A stretch of DNA of 42,650 nucleotides from contig JAFQBM010000046.1 in assembly GCA_017399685.1 (NCBI GenBank), positions 1 through 42,650 on the forward strand, given 5' to 3'. Positions 22,449-31,129 of this stretch are shown here, piece after piece (within the stretch, counting starts at the first letter, position 1; the number at the start of each line of letters is the position of its first letter). The notes beneath the pieces are model-generated. The model worked only from the letters and a program-made list of their open reading frames with translations. It did not search any database and was not told the DNA's origin. The translations under genes and the position numbers were made by a program. The DNA comes from Lachnospiraceae bacterium (lineage in GTDB: Bacteria > Bacillota > Clostridia > Lachnospirales > Lachnospiraceae).

Positions 22449-23312
22449 TTATGAAAAATATTTTTCTTTAATAATATCTACAGGCATTTCTTTTCCTGTC
22501 CAGATTTCAAATGCTTTTGCACCTTGATATAAAAGCATATAAAGACCATTAAAGGTTTTTAAGCCCCGTTCTCTTGCAAGACGAAGGAATTTGGTTTCTC
22601 TAGGATTATAAATGACGTCAGAAACAATCAAATCATCCGGGAACTTACTCATATCCTCAATGATACAATGATTCACATTTGGAGCCATTCCTACGCTGGT
22701 ACCGTTGGTAAGAATCTGGCTTTCGGCAATGCTTTTTGCTAACTCTGTTTTATCTGCCAGGTCAAATAACTGTGCTTTGCAGTTTGTATCTTTATTAATG
22801 GTATCCACCAGGTGTTCCGCACGATTCCAGAAGGCATCTTTAATGGAGAAGATATTGATTTCTTTTACACCGTCTAAAGCAGCCTGAACACAGATGGCAG
22901 TAGCAGCACCACCAGCTCCCAGTAAGGTCATCTTTTTACCGATGATGTCGTGGCCGGCATCTTTCACAGCCTGCATATAGCCCATACCATCCGTATTATA
23001 GCCGGTAAGTACTCCGTTTTCATTTAAGACGGTATTTACTGCCCCAATCATTCTGGCAGCAGGACTTAAGTGGTCAACTAATTCGCACATCAGATTTTTA
23101 TCCGGCATGGTACAGTTAAAACCACGAATACCAATGGTTTTTAATCCATCTACAGCAGTTTTTAAAGTATCAGTGCCAACATCAAAACAAAGATAAACGT
23201 AATCCAATCCAAGTTGGGAAAAAGCCTCGTTGTGCATCATTGGGGAAATGCTATGGGAAACAGGAGAGCCTAAAAGTCCTGTTAATTGAGTATGTCCGGT
23301 AATAGGTATCAT
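22449..23312 (-). CDS. aroE: Shikimate dehydrogenase (AroE family)
   Basis: 287 aa. The substrate-binding N-terminal motif is SPVSHSISPMMHNEAF. The catalytic Lys lies in CTMPDKNLM, where the usual motif is TxP(H/F)K, so the surrounding residues are atypical. Asp is in YNTDGMGY, the NAD(P) loop is LLGAGGAATA, and the C-terminal NGLYMLLYQGAKAFEIWTG is conserved. It reduces 3-dehydroshikimate to shikimate. The atypical motif leaves a YdiB-like quinate/shikimate dehydrogenase possible. The start at 23312 has GAAAGGATAT upstream on the minus strand. The divergent neighbour is aroD, the preceding pathway step, so the two probably share a control region. Confidence 0.9.
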   Translation of the reverse strand: MIPITGHTQLTGLLGSPVSHSISPMMHNEAFSQLGLDYVYLCFDVGTDTLKTAVDGLKTIGIRGFNCTMPDKNLMCELVDHLSPAARMIGAVNTVLNENGVLTGYNTDGMGYMQAVKDAGHDIIGKKMTLLGAGGAATAICVQAALDGVKEINIFSIKDAFWNRAEHLVDTINKDTNCKAQLFDLADKTELAKSIAESQILTNGTSVGMAPNVNHCIIEDMSKFPDDLIVSDVIYNPRETKFLRLARERGLKTFNGLYMLLYQGAKAFEIWTGKEMPVDIIKEKYFS

Positions 23313-23350
23313 AATAAAATATCCTTTCGTTTCTTATGTGATTATTTTGC

Positions 23351-23386
23351 ATGATGAGGTTACTGCTCAAACAGTAACCTCATCAT
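23351..23386. repeat. Perfect 15-bp hairpin and dispersed repeat copy in the aroE-aroD region
   Basis: ATGATGAGGTTACTG (23351-23365), loop CTCAAA, CAGTAACCTCATCAT (23372-23386). Some 65 nt further right, GCCGAGATGATTCA..TGAATC (about 23450-23492) matches copy 1 near 17982. The hairpin lies about 40 nt upstream of the aroE start, so it may affect aroE transcription. Confidence 0.6.
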
Positions 23387-23575
23387 AAAACGAAATCCCT
23401 TTGTTGTCAATCGGGAGGTTGCAAAAACATATAAGAAAAGTTATAATGAAGCCGAGATGATTCAAGCCATTAAAGATAGGTTGTGAATCACTGAGGTTAA
23501 GAAAAAAGCGTTATTGGTCACGTAAGGAACAGTAAGTATCAAAAGGGGCTGAATGACAGGAAAGGATTAGATGAC

Positions 23576-24334
23576 ATGAATACAGTAAAGATTAAGAATA
23601 TAACTTTAGGGGAAGGAATGCCGAAAATCTGCGTATCTCTTGTGGCGGATACTTTGGAACAGGTGCAAAAGCAAATGGAGATTCTTAGGGAGCTGCCCCA
23701 TGATATGATAGAAGTACGTTTGGATTATTTTGAAAGCCTTGAGAAAGAGTTTATTGAGAAGGCCTTTGGAATTGTTCAGAATATGGAAGAAGAAACAGCG
23801 GTGCTTGCTACTTTTCGAACTAGGGCAGAAGGCGGAGAGCGGGAGATTAGTGCAGCAGAATATGAAAATCTTTATGTATGGCTGCTGGAAGAAAAAATGG
23901 TGGATGCCATGGATGTAGAATTATTTATGGGAGAGGAAGTATGTAAAAGATTAGTGAAAAAAGCGAAAGAACAAGGAATTTCTACGATTTTTTCAAATCA
24001 TGATTTTAATAAAACACCGGAAGCAGAAGAAATGAAGCAACGTTTGCGAAAGATGAAGGAGTTGGGTGCAGATGTTGTAAAGATTGCGGTTATGCCTAAT
24101 TCTATGGAGGACGTATATCGTTTGTTAAGTGTTACAACAGAAATAAAAGAAGAAATTCAATCTCCTGTGATTACCATGTCTATGGGAAAGGAAGGTATGA
24201 TAAGCCGTTTGATTGGTGAAAGTACAGGTTCTTGTCTTACTTTTGGTGCCGGAAAGAAAGCATCCGCTCCAGGACAAATTAGTGCTGATAAATTAAAAGA
24301 AGTTTTGGAAATCATACATAGCCATCTGGGATAA
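23576..24334 (+). CDS. aroD: Type I 3-dehydroquinate dehydratase
   Basis: 252 aa, the usual length. Type I enzymes use a Schiff-base Lys: here it is Lys169 in DVVKIAVMP, with the catalytic His142 in FSNHDF, matching positions 170 and 143 of the E. coli enzyme. Other conserved segments are EVRLDYF, ATFRTRAEGGE and MSMGKEGMISRLIG. It converts 3-dehydroquinate to 3-dehydroshikimate in aromatic amino acid synthesis. AGGAAAGG precedes the ATG. It is divergent from aroE. Confidence 0.95.
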   Translation: MNTVKIKNITLGEGMPKICVSLVADTLEQVQKQMEILRELPHDMIEVRLDYFESLEKEFIEKAFGIVQNMEEETAVLATFRTRAEGGEREISAAEYENLYVWLLEEKMVDAMDVELFMGEEVCKRLVKKAKEQGISTIFSNHDFNKTPEAEEMKQRLRKMKELGADVVKIAVMPNSMEDVYRLLSVTTEIKEEIQSPVITMSMGKEGMISRLIGESTGSCLTFGAGKKASAPGQISADKLKEVLEIIHSHLG

Positions 24335-24393
24335 AGATGTTATAATGTCTTTCTTGTTTTTACAGGAGAAAATACCTTTGAAAGATAAAAAAC

Positions 24394-24416
24394 TGCCGGA
24401 CAGAAATTGTCCGGCA
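24394..24416. terminator. Terminator between convergent aroD and citrate synthase genes
   Basis: TGCCGGACA (24394-24402), loop GAAAT, TGTCCGGCA (24408-24416), perfect. Leftward it is followed by GTTTTTTAT, so it suits the citrate synthase transcript. A very similar stem recurs at 41801-41824. Confidence 0.85.
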
Positions 24417-24422
24417 ATTATG

Positions 24423-25799
24423 TTATTCACGTTCTGCTACATTGATATAATCACGGTGTTGTCCTACATATTTATAGGCTGGACGAATAATCTTACCCTT
24501 ATTTACGGATTCCTCGATTCTATGTGCACACCATCCTGAAATACGGGAGATGGCGAAAAGAGGAGTAAATAATTCTTCCGGAAGACCTAACATAGAGTAC
24601 ACCAGGCCACTGTAGAAATCAACATTGGCACAGATTGGTTTGTGTAATTGTTTTCTGGACTGGATGAGTTCTTTTGCAACCCGTTCTACCCGTTCGTAGA
24701 ATTCAAATTCCTCTAATCTGTCTTTTTCAATCGATAATTCTCTGGCATATTTCTTCAGAATGACTTCACGAGGATCAGATTCTGTATAAACTGCATGTCC
24801 GATTCCGTAGATTAAGCCACTTTTATCAAATACTTCTTTATTTAACATTTTGGAAAGATATTCTCTTAATGCATCCTCATCATGTAAATCCTTAACATTC
24901 GCTTTGATGTCACGGAACATTTGTTGTACCTTAAGATTTGCACCACCATGTTTTGGACCTTTTAGGGAACCCAAAGAAGCTGCAATGGTAGAATAAGTAT
25001 CTGTACCAGAAGAAGAAACCACATGGGTAGTAAAAGTAGAGTTATTACCGCCACCATGTTCTGCATGAATGACCAAAGCAACATCTAATACCCTTGCCTC
25101 TAACTCGGTATAAGATTCGTCCGCCCGAAGCAGTCTTAAAATGTTTTCCGCAGTGGAAAGTTCCTTTTTTGGATTATGAATAATCAGACTGTCATCTAAA
25201 TAATAATGACGGTATGCCTGATAACCATAAACAGAAATCAAAGGAAATTGTGCAATTAAAGCCAAAGATTGCTTTAAGATATTAGGAATGTCAATGGCGT
25301 TTGGATTTGTATCATAAGAATATAAAGTTAATACACTTTTTTGAAGTACATTCATCATATCCTGACTAGGAGCCTTCATAATAACGTCTCGCACAAAGTT
25401 TTCCGGAAGTTCACGGGCTGCCCCTAAGATTTCAATGAATTCCTGTAACTGAGCCTTCGTCGGAAGTTCACCAAATAATAAAAGATAAGTGGATTCTTCG
25501 AACTTAAATAAATCGTTTTCTTCTCCTTCAATTAAATCTTTTACATTGTATCCCTGATAATAAAGTTCACCATCAGAAGGGATTTTATTACCATCTATTA
25601 ATTTATGGGAAACGACGTCGGAAATTTCGGTTAGTCCCGTCAATACACCTTTACCGTTAGCATCGCGAAGACCACGTTTCACATCGTATTCTGAGTATAA
25701 ATTTAAATCAATGGAGCCGGATTTTAGGCAAGATTCTGCTAATCTGTCTAAACGTCCCTCTAATGCCGAGTTGATTGCACTGTTTGTTCTATTTGGCAT
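24423..25799 (-). CDS. gltA: Citrate synthase
   Basis: 458 aa. It is longer than the minimal bacterial type because of an N-terminal extension of about 60 residues before GLTEISDVVSHK. Active-site residues are visible: His in HAEHGGGNNSTFTTHV, His in GPKHGGAN and IGHAVYTESDPR, and Asp in ANVDFYSG. It condenses oxaloacetate and acetyl-CoA, supplying 2-oxoglutarate for glutamate in anaerobes with an incomplete cycle. A 2-methylcitrate synthase activity cannot be excluded. AAAGGAGGATG precedes the ATG at 25799. It is monocistronic. Confidence 0.95.
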   Translation of the reverse strand: MPNRTNSAINSALEGRLDRLAESCLKSGSIDLNLYSEYDVKRGLRDANGKGVLTGLTEISDVVSHKLIDGNKIPSDGELYYQGYNVKDLIEGEENDLFKFEESTYLLLFGELPTKAQLQEFIEILGAARELPENFVRDVIMKAPSQDMMNVLQKSVLTLYSYDTNPNAIDIPNILKQSLALIAQFPLISVYGYQAYRHYYLDDSLIIHNPKKELSTAENILRLLRADESYTELEARVLDVALVIHAEHGGGNNSTFTTHVVSSSGTDTYSTIAASLGSLKGPKHGGANLKVQQMFRDIKANVKDLHDEDALREYLSKMLNKEVFDKSGLIYGIGHAVYTESDPREVILKKYARELSIEKDRLEEFEFYERVERVAKELIQSRKQLHKPICANVDFYSGLVYSMLGLPEELFTPLFAISRISGWCAHRIEESVNKGKIIRPAYKYVGQHRDYINVAERE

Positions 25800-25836
25800 A
25801 AACTCATCCTCCTTTTATGACATAAGATAATTCAAT

Positions 25837-25865
25837 ACTTTATCATTTCTTTTTATTTTTCGCAA
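25837..25865 (-). promoter_or_regulatory. Likely promoter of the citrate synthase gene
   Basis: On the minus strand TTGCGA (25860-25865), a 17-nt spacer and TAAAGT (25837-25842), about 38 nt before the start codon. Both boxes match the consensus at 4 of 6 positions. Confidence 0.45.
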
Positions 25866-26019
25866 GAGAAAAATAACACAAAGAAAACATATAAGTAACA
25901 TTTTTCGAGTAAAAAACAGCGTAGTTCAAGTATAAAATATGGTAAAATAAACATAATTATTTACGTTTTTTTTGAAATGTGGTATCATAAACCTATCTAT
26001 AAAAAAAGGAGGGGTAATT

Positions 26020-26454
26020 ATGGATCCTATTATATGGATATTAATTAGTGCAGGATTGGTTCTGATTGAACTTATTACATTAGGACTTACCAGTATCTGG
26101 TTTGCCCTTGGTGCGATAGTAGCTGCTATATTTTCTTATCTGGGATTTGGAATTTGGGCACAGCTTGCAGCGTTTCTTGTGGTGACTACCATAGCATTGA
26201 TATTTACAAGACCGTTAGCCCATAAATTGTTAAATAGTCGTGTGACCAAGACCAATGTAGAGGAGATTGTTGAAAAAATCGGTGTGGTAACAGAAGATAT
26301 TGATAATTTAAATGGGCAGGGAGCAGTGAAGTTAAATGGTATGGAATGGAGCGCAAGAAGTATTGATGATTCCATCATATCAAAAGATCAAAAGGTAAAA
26401 GTATGTAAGGTTTCCGGTGTAAAACTGATTGTGAAGCCTGCAGATACAAATTAA
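26020..26454 (+). CDS. NfeD-family membrane protein
   Basis: 144 aa from the ATG at 26020, preceded by AAGGAGGGG. Two or three N-terminal membrane helices (PIIWILISAGLVLIELITLG, then a segment ending GIWAQLAAFLVVTTIALIF) are followed by a soluble OB-fold domain of about 60 residues with GVVTEDIDNLNGQGAVKLNGMEWSARS. This is the short NfeD form. It is known to pair with SPFH/flotillin proteins in membrane microdomain organisation, and the SPFH gene starts 18 nt downstream. Confidence 0.93.
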   Translation: MDPIIWILISAGLVLIELITLGLTSIWFALGAIVAAIFSYLGFGIWAQLAAFLVVTTIALIFTRPLAHKLLNSRVTKTNVEEIVEKIGVVTEDIDNLNGQGAVKLNGMEWSARSIDDSIISKDQKVKVCKVSGVKLIVKPADTN

Positions 26455-26472
26455 TAAAAGGAGGGCAAAAAA

Positions 26473-27405
26473 ATGCCATACGCAATAGGTTTTCTATTAT
26501 TTTTAGTTGTTGTAATAGCACTATCATGTATTAAGATTGTTCCACAGTCGCATAACTACGTTATTGAACGTTTAGGTGCTTATATTGGAACCTGGGGAAC
26601 AGGACTTCATTTTAAGATGCCGTTTATCGACAGAGTGGCAAAGGATGTAAATTTGAAAGAGCAGGTAGCGGATTTCCCACCACAGCCTGTTATTACTAAG
26701 GATAATGTTACCATGAGAATTGATACGGTAGTATTTTATCAGATTACAGATCCAAGAGCATATACTTATGGTGTAGAAAGACCGATTCTGGCGATTGAGA
26801 ATTTAACCACTACTACACTTCGTAATATCATTGGTGATTTGGAACTGGACCAAACCCTTACTTCCAGAGAAACCATTAACACTAAGATGAGAGCGATTCT
26901 TGATGAAGCTACTGACCCATGGGGAATTAAAGTAACCCGTGTGGAACTTAAGAACATTCTTCCACCACCTTCCATTCAGGAAAGTATGGAGAAACAGCTA
27001 AAAGCAGACCGTGACCGTCGTGAATCCATTTTAAGAGCAGAAGGTGAAAGAGAATCTTCTATCTTGATTGCAGAAGGTCATAAGAGAGCAGCGATTTTGG
27101 AAGCAGAAGCAGAAAAAGAAGCAGCGATTCTTCGTGCAGAAGCGAAGAAAGAAGCTACCATTCGTGAAGCAGAAGGTAATGCACAGGCTATCCTGGCAAT
27201 TCAACAGGCAAATGCAGATGGTCTTCGTTTCCTAAAGGAAGCAGCACCGGATGAAGCAGTGATTCAGCTAAAGTCTTTAGAAGCATTCGAAAAAGCAGCA
27301 GATGGAAAGGCTACAAAGATTATTGTTCCTTCCAATATTCAAGGTGCAGCAGGTTTAGTTAGTTCCCTTACAGAATTAGCCACTACCAAAACACCTCAGA
27401 TTTAA
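26473..27405 (+). CDS. SPFH/Band 7 protein (stomatin/QmcA type)
   Basis: 310 aa. One N-terminal membrane helix (AIGFLLFLVVVIALSCI) precedes the SPFH domain (VPQSHNYVIERLGAYIGTWG to VELKNILPPPSIQ). A helical tail has Ala/Glu-rich repeats of the type ILRAEGERESSILIAEGHKR that form a long coiled coil for oligomerisation. GGAGG lies before the ATG. It pairs with the upstream NfeD, an association conserved across bacteria, and the proteins form large membrane-bound assemblies. A terminator follows. Confidence 0.95.
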   Translation: MPYAIGFLLFLVVVIALSCIKIVPQSHNYVIERLGAYIGTWGTGLHFKMPFIDRVAKDVNLKEQVADFPPQPVITKDNVTMRIDTVVFYQITDPRAYTYGVERPILAIENLTTTTLRNIIGDLELDQTLTSRETINTKMRAILDEATDPWGIKVTRVELKNILPPPSIQESMEKQLKADRDRRESILRAEGERESSILIAEGHKRAAILEAEAEKEAAILRAEAKKEATIREAEGNAQAILAIQQANADGLRFLKEAAPDEAVIQLKSLEAFEKAADGKATKIIVPSNIQGAAGLVSSLTELATTKTPQI

Positions 27406-27412
27406 CAAATAG

Positions 27413-27461
27413 AAAAATGCTGTCCCATGAACGATATATCGTAAGTGCGACAGCATTTTTT
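27413..27461 (+). terminator. Terminator of the NfeD-SPFH operon
   Basis: AAAAATGCTGTC (27413-27424) pairs with GACAGCATTTTTT (27449-27461), starting 7 nt after the SPFH stop. Confidence 0.85.
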
Positions 27462-27516
27462 ATTTACTATAAAGTTTAATGCGGACTTGTTCGTTTGATT
27501 CATTCTGATAAAACCA

Positions 27517-29079
27517 TTACATCAGTGGAGCAATAAAGCGAAGCATACTTCCGATTAATTTTATGTGTATCGGAAGCTTCTTATGGTCGTCCATGGTAAT
27601 ATTTAAACTACGGCGCAGGGTTTCCTGAAAATCCTTTTCCATATCAAGAATAACGTCATTTTGATATAAGAATACGCCACATTCAAAATTAAGGTAAAGG
27701 CTTCGATAATCCAGATTAATGGAACCTACCACCGCTTTTTGACCGTCTACAATGAATTCCTTTGCGTGTATAAATCCCGGAAGATATTCATAGATTTTTA
27801 CACCAGAGGGAAGCAGTTCTTTATAATAAGTTTTTGCAAGGTAAAATGCTGTTTTCTTATCCGGGATGTGGGGCATGATAATACTGACTTCTACTCCACG
27901 TTTTGCCGCGTAGGTTAATGCAGTAATGAATTCATGGTCCAGGATAAGATAAGGGGTCATAATATGAACATATTCCTTAGCAGTATTAATTAAATCCAGA
28001 TAAACAAGTTCTCCGACATTTTCATTATCAAGGGGACTGTCGCAATAGGGCATAAAATAACCTTTTGGATTGGATACAAAAGAATAGTCTATATTTTCGA
28101 TGAATTTGTTGGCAGACTGAGGTTTTTCTTCTGTTACGTCCCATAGTTGTAAAAACATTAAGGTAAAACTTTTTACGGCTTCGCCCTGAATCATAATAGC
28201 TGTGTCCTTCCAATGCCCATAGATTGAGATGGCATTGATATATTCATCTGCCAGGTTGACACCACCGGTAAAAGCAGTGTGACCGTCAATCACCAGTATT
28301 TTTCTGTGGTCCCGGTTATTCTGGTAGGTAGAAAGCGCTGGTTTAATGGGAGCAAACAGCTTGCACTTGATTCCTTTTTTCTGGAGGGTGGAAGGATAGC
28401 TGTGTGGCAGTTTGAAAAGGGAACAGGTTCCATCATACATAAAGCGGACTTCTACTCCTTCTTGTACCTTTTGTTCCAGAATTTCTAGAACTTCATTCCA
28501 CATTTTTCCTTCTTCTACAATGAAATATTCCATAAAGATAAATTTCTTGGCTTTTTTTAGCTGGATTTTCATTTCTTCAAACTTATCTTCGCCAAGAGAA
28601 AAAAATTTCGCGTCAGTATTTTGATAAATCGGATAATACATGGAGGAATTCATGTATGTAGCCAGGTTTGCCACATACCGGTCTTCTTTTCTTAGTTTTT
28701 CCATAACCTCTTTTTGTTGTTTTAAGTAAGGTCGGGTTTCCTTTACCCGCTCTGTAATAAGGTGGTTTAAGATACGGGAACCCAACTGGCATTTAATAAA
28801 CAGATAAAATAATCCACCGAAAACCGGAAAGACCAGAATTGGTATAATCCAGGCAAGCTTATAATCCGGATTATCCTCCCGGTTAATAATATAAAGTGTT
28901 AAAATGAATGCCAGTGCAGTAAAACCACCATAAAGATAAACCATATAATCCTGCATCCAGATGCAGACAGAGAAAAGTACTGCAAGTTGGACGAAAAGTA
29001 AGATAATAAAAACAATGGTTCTGCTGAAAATAATTTTTAAAAGCTTATTTCGTCTCTTTTTCAATTTCATCACCTTCAT
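27517..29079 (-). CDS. cls: Cardiolipin synthase
   Basis: 520 aa. Two or three N-terminal membrane helices with the PLDNc-type segment KLAWIIPILVFPVFGGLFYLF precede two phospholipase D domains. The HKD motifs are seen as DHRKILVIDGHTAFTGGVN and IHAKEFIVDGQKAVVGSINLD. It makes cardiolipin from phosphatidylglycerol at the membrane. An ATG at 29070 is an alternative start. It is divergent from the GDPD gene, another enzyme of glycerophospholipid metabolism. Confidence 0.95.
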   Translation of the reverse strand: MKVMKLKKRRNKLLKIIFSRTIVFIILLFVQLAVLFSVCIWMQDYMVYLYGGFTALAFILTLYIINREDNPDYKLAWIIPILVFPVFGGLFYLFIKCQLGSRILNHLITERVKETRPYLKQQKEVMEKLRKEDRYVANLATYMNSSMYYPIYQNTDAKFFSLGEDKFEEMKIQLKKAKKFIFMEYFIVEEGKMWNEVLEILEQKVQEGVEVRFMYDGTCSLFKLPHSYPSTLQKKGIKCKLFAPIKPALSTYQNNRDHRKILVIDGHTAFTGGVNLADEYINAISIYGHWKDTAIMIQGEAVKSFTLMFLQLWDVTEEKPQSANKFIENIDYSFVSNPKGYFMPYCDSPLDNENVGELVYLDLINTAKEYVHIMTPYLILDHEFITALTYAAKRGVEVSIIMPHIPDKKTAFYLAKTYYKELLPSGVKIYEYLPGFIHAKEFIVDGQKAVVGSINLDYRSLYLNFECGVFLYQNDVILDMEKDFQETLRRSLNITMDDHKKLPIHIKLIGSMLRFIAPLM

Positions 29080-29181
29080 TTTATGTTTTCATCATTGACT
29101 GGTAATATATGTAATAGCATATATTTTAGTATTCTAACATATTTTGAACCAAGCCTCAAGAAAAAATCATAGATTTTTCAC

Positions 29182-29210
29182 TTCACCTTATTACGGATTT
29201 GTGATAAAAT
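29182..29210 (+). promoter_or_regulatory. Likely promoter of the GDPD gene
   Basis: TTCACC (29182-29187), a 17-nt spacer and TAAAAT (29205-29210), with 35 nt to the start codon. Confidence 0.5.
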
Positions 29211-29245
29211 AATTTGTATTACCTTATTGGGAAGGAAACAAAAAC

Positions 29246-31063
29246 ATGTTTAAAGAATGGAAAAAATTCGTGAAATATAATCTGGGTTCACTGGTATTAT
29301 ATGAATTGATATATAAAATCATATTGCTTTTGGTAATGGTACCTTTTACTTACCAGTGTCTGAACTGGATGATTAAATTTTCAAAGTATAGTTACATTAC
29401 AAGAAATAATATTTATGCGATTTTAAAAAAACCTTCCAGTATTTTGATTATTGCGATTTATCTGTTTATTCTAAGTGTTTATTTTATGGTGGAAATTTAT
29501 GCCATAAATAATTGTTTTCATTACAGTGCCCATGGATATAAGATGGGAATCTTCCGTTTGTTTTCTTCCAGTGTAAAGGGATTTTTAAAGATGTTTCGTC
29601 CGAAAAATTTTATCTGGCTGTTATATTCCCTGATAATGGCATTGCTGCTTAGTTATCCTGTTTTCATAGATGTGTTAAGCTCCGTTAAGCTGCCTAAGGT
29701 ATTGCGTGTATTTGGGAAAAAATACATTTTGGGAAATGATGTAGTAAAAGTTCTTTTGATTGTACTAATCTTGGTTATGATATATTTTTTTATACGGTGT
29801 ATTTTTGCCAGATCCATCAGTATCTATGAAAATAAAGGATTTCTGGAGTCACTTAAGGAAAGTTTTTCACTGACCAGAAAACGAACCAGGCATGTTTTGG
29901 GATATGGATTGATTGTAAATACAGTTTTGATGTTTTGTTATATTTTACTTTATGTCATCATTTTACTAGGATGTACTTTAGTCATTTATTTCTTTGTAAA
30001 AAGAAATTTGGCACTTACTTTGTTTATTGTAGTAAATCAACGGTTGAAGTATTATATGTATCTTGTGATTATGTCTGTGAGTATGCTTTGCAATTACAGT
30101 ATCATTAATCTACTCTATTTTAAATTCAAAAAAGAAGATGGTCTGGAGGATATCTTTATTCCTACGCGAAATGTAAAGCTGCCGGGGAAACGGTATCGTC
30201 TGGGATTTTATAGTGTCTGTATTCTGGCAGCTTTTATCAGTGCATATTATTTTGGTAATGTGATATATAATGGTGCCAGTACTGCTGTTAGTTCCTTAAG
30301 TTCCGTTCAGATTTGTGCGCATCGGGGGTCTTCGGTGAGAGCACCGGAAAATACGTTGGAGGCGGTAGAACTGGCAATCGAAGAATTAGCAGATTATGTG
30401 GAAATTGACGTACAATTAACGAAGGATGGGGAAGTTGTTTTGATGCACGATTCCAGCTTGGAACGAACCACAGGGAAAAAGAATAATGTCTGGGAGCTGA
30501 CATTGGAGGAGATACAGTCCTTGGACGCAGGAAGCTGGCATTCAGAGGAGTATGTGGAAACCAGAATTCCGACACTGGAGGAAGTGTTAAAAATTTGTAA
30601 AGGTGAAATTATCATAAATATAGAAATCAAAGGAGACAAGCATAACGAGGGAATCGAAGCCAAGGTAGTGGAATTAATTGAAAAATACGATTTGGAGAAA
30701 CAATGCGTCGTGACGTCCATGTCCTATTCCTGCTTAAAAAATGTAAAAGAAATCAATGGGAAAATAAAGACAGGGTATATTACAGCCATGATTTATGGAA
30801 ATATATATGACAGAAAATATGTGGATTTTTTAAGTCTGAAATCAGCCTTTGTAACAGAAACTACAGTGCAGAATGCACATAGTAAAGGTAAGGAAGTTTA
30901 TGTTTGGACAGTAAATTCGGAACTGGAACTGGAACGTATGAAAAATTTAGGGGTAGACAATATTATTACAGATGATCCGATTTTAGCGAGAAAAGTAATT
31001 AATAAAACAAAATACAATGAGGGATATTTCGAATTATTAAACCGTATTTTTGCGGAAGAATAG
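29246..31063 (+). CDS. Glycerophosphodiester phosphodiesterase with N-terminal membrane domain
   Basis: 605 aa. The first 350 residues form a GDPD_C-type membrane domain with about eight helices. The catalytic GDPD barrel begins at ICAHRGSSVRAPENTLEAVELA and shows VEIDVQLTKDGEVVLMHDSSLERTT with the metal-binding Glu/Asp and catalytic His, and later INIEIKG and VYVWTVNS. It hydrolyses glycerophosphodiesters to glycerol-3-phosphate and an alcohol, probably linked to lipid or teichoic acid turnover. GGGAAGGAAA precedes the start at 29246. FtsH follows 66 nt downstream on the same strand. Confidence 0.94.
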   Translation: MFKEWKKFVKYNLGSLVLYELIYKIILLLVMVPFTYQCLNWMIKFSKYSYITRNNIYAILKKPSSILIIAIYLFILSVYFMVEIYAINNCFHYSAHGYKMGIFRLFSSSVKGFLKMFRPKNFIWLLYSLIMALLLSYPVFIDVLSSVKLPKVLRVFGKKYILGNDVVKVLLIVLILVMIYFFIRCIFARSISIYENKGFLESLKESFSLTRKRTRHVLGYGLIVNTVLMFCYILLYVIILLGCTLVIYFFVKRNLALTLFIVVNQRLKYYMYLVIMSVSMLCNYSIINLLYFKFKKEDGLEDIFIPTRNVKLPGKRYRLGFYSVCILAAFISAYYFGNVIYNGASTAVSSLSSVQICAHRGSSVRAPENTLEAVELAIEELADYVEIDVQLTKDGEVVLMHDSSLERTTGKKNNVWELTLEEIQSLDAGSWHSEEYVETRIPTLEEVLKICKGEIIINIEIKGDKHNEGIEAKVVELIEKYDLEKQCVVTSMSYSCLKNVKEINGKIKTGYITAMIYGNIYDRKYVDFLSLKSAFVTETTVQNAHSKGKEVYVWTVNSELELERMKNLGVDNIITDDPILARKVINKTKYNEGYFELLNRIFAEE

Positions 31064-31129
31064 GGAGAAAAATAATGAGTGGGAATGATGAAGGTTTATA
31101 ACCTTGATGTTCTCAAAGAGGAGGTTTAT

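Noticed and set aside
26473-27405. Repetitive Ala/Glu coding in the SPFH gene considered as a DNA repeat expansion
   Set aside because: It is the normal heptad-like coiled-coil tail of SPFH proteins, encoded by varied codons.
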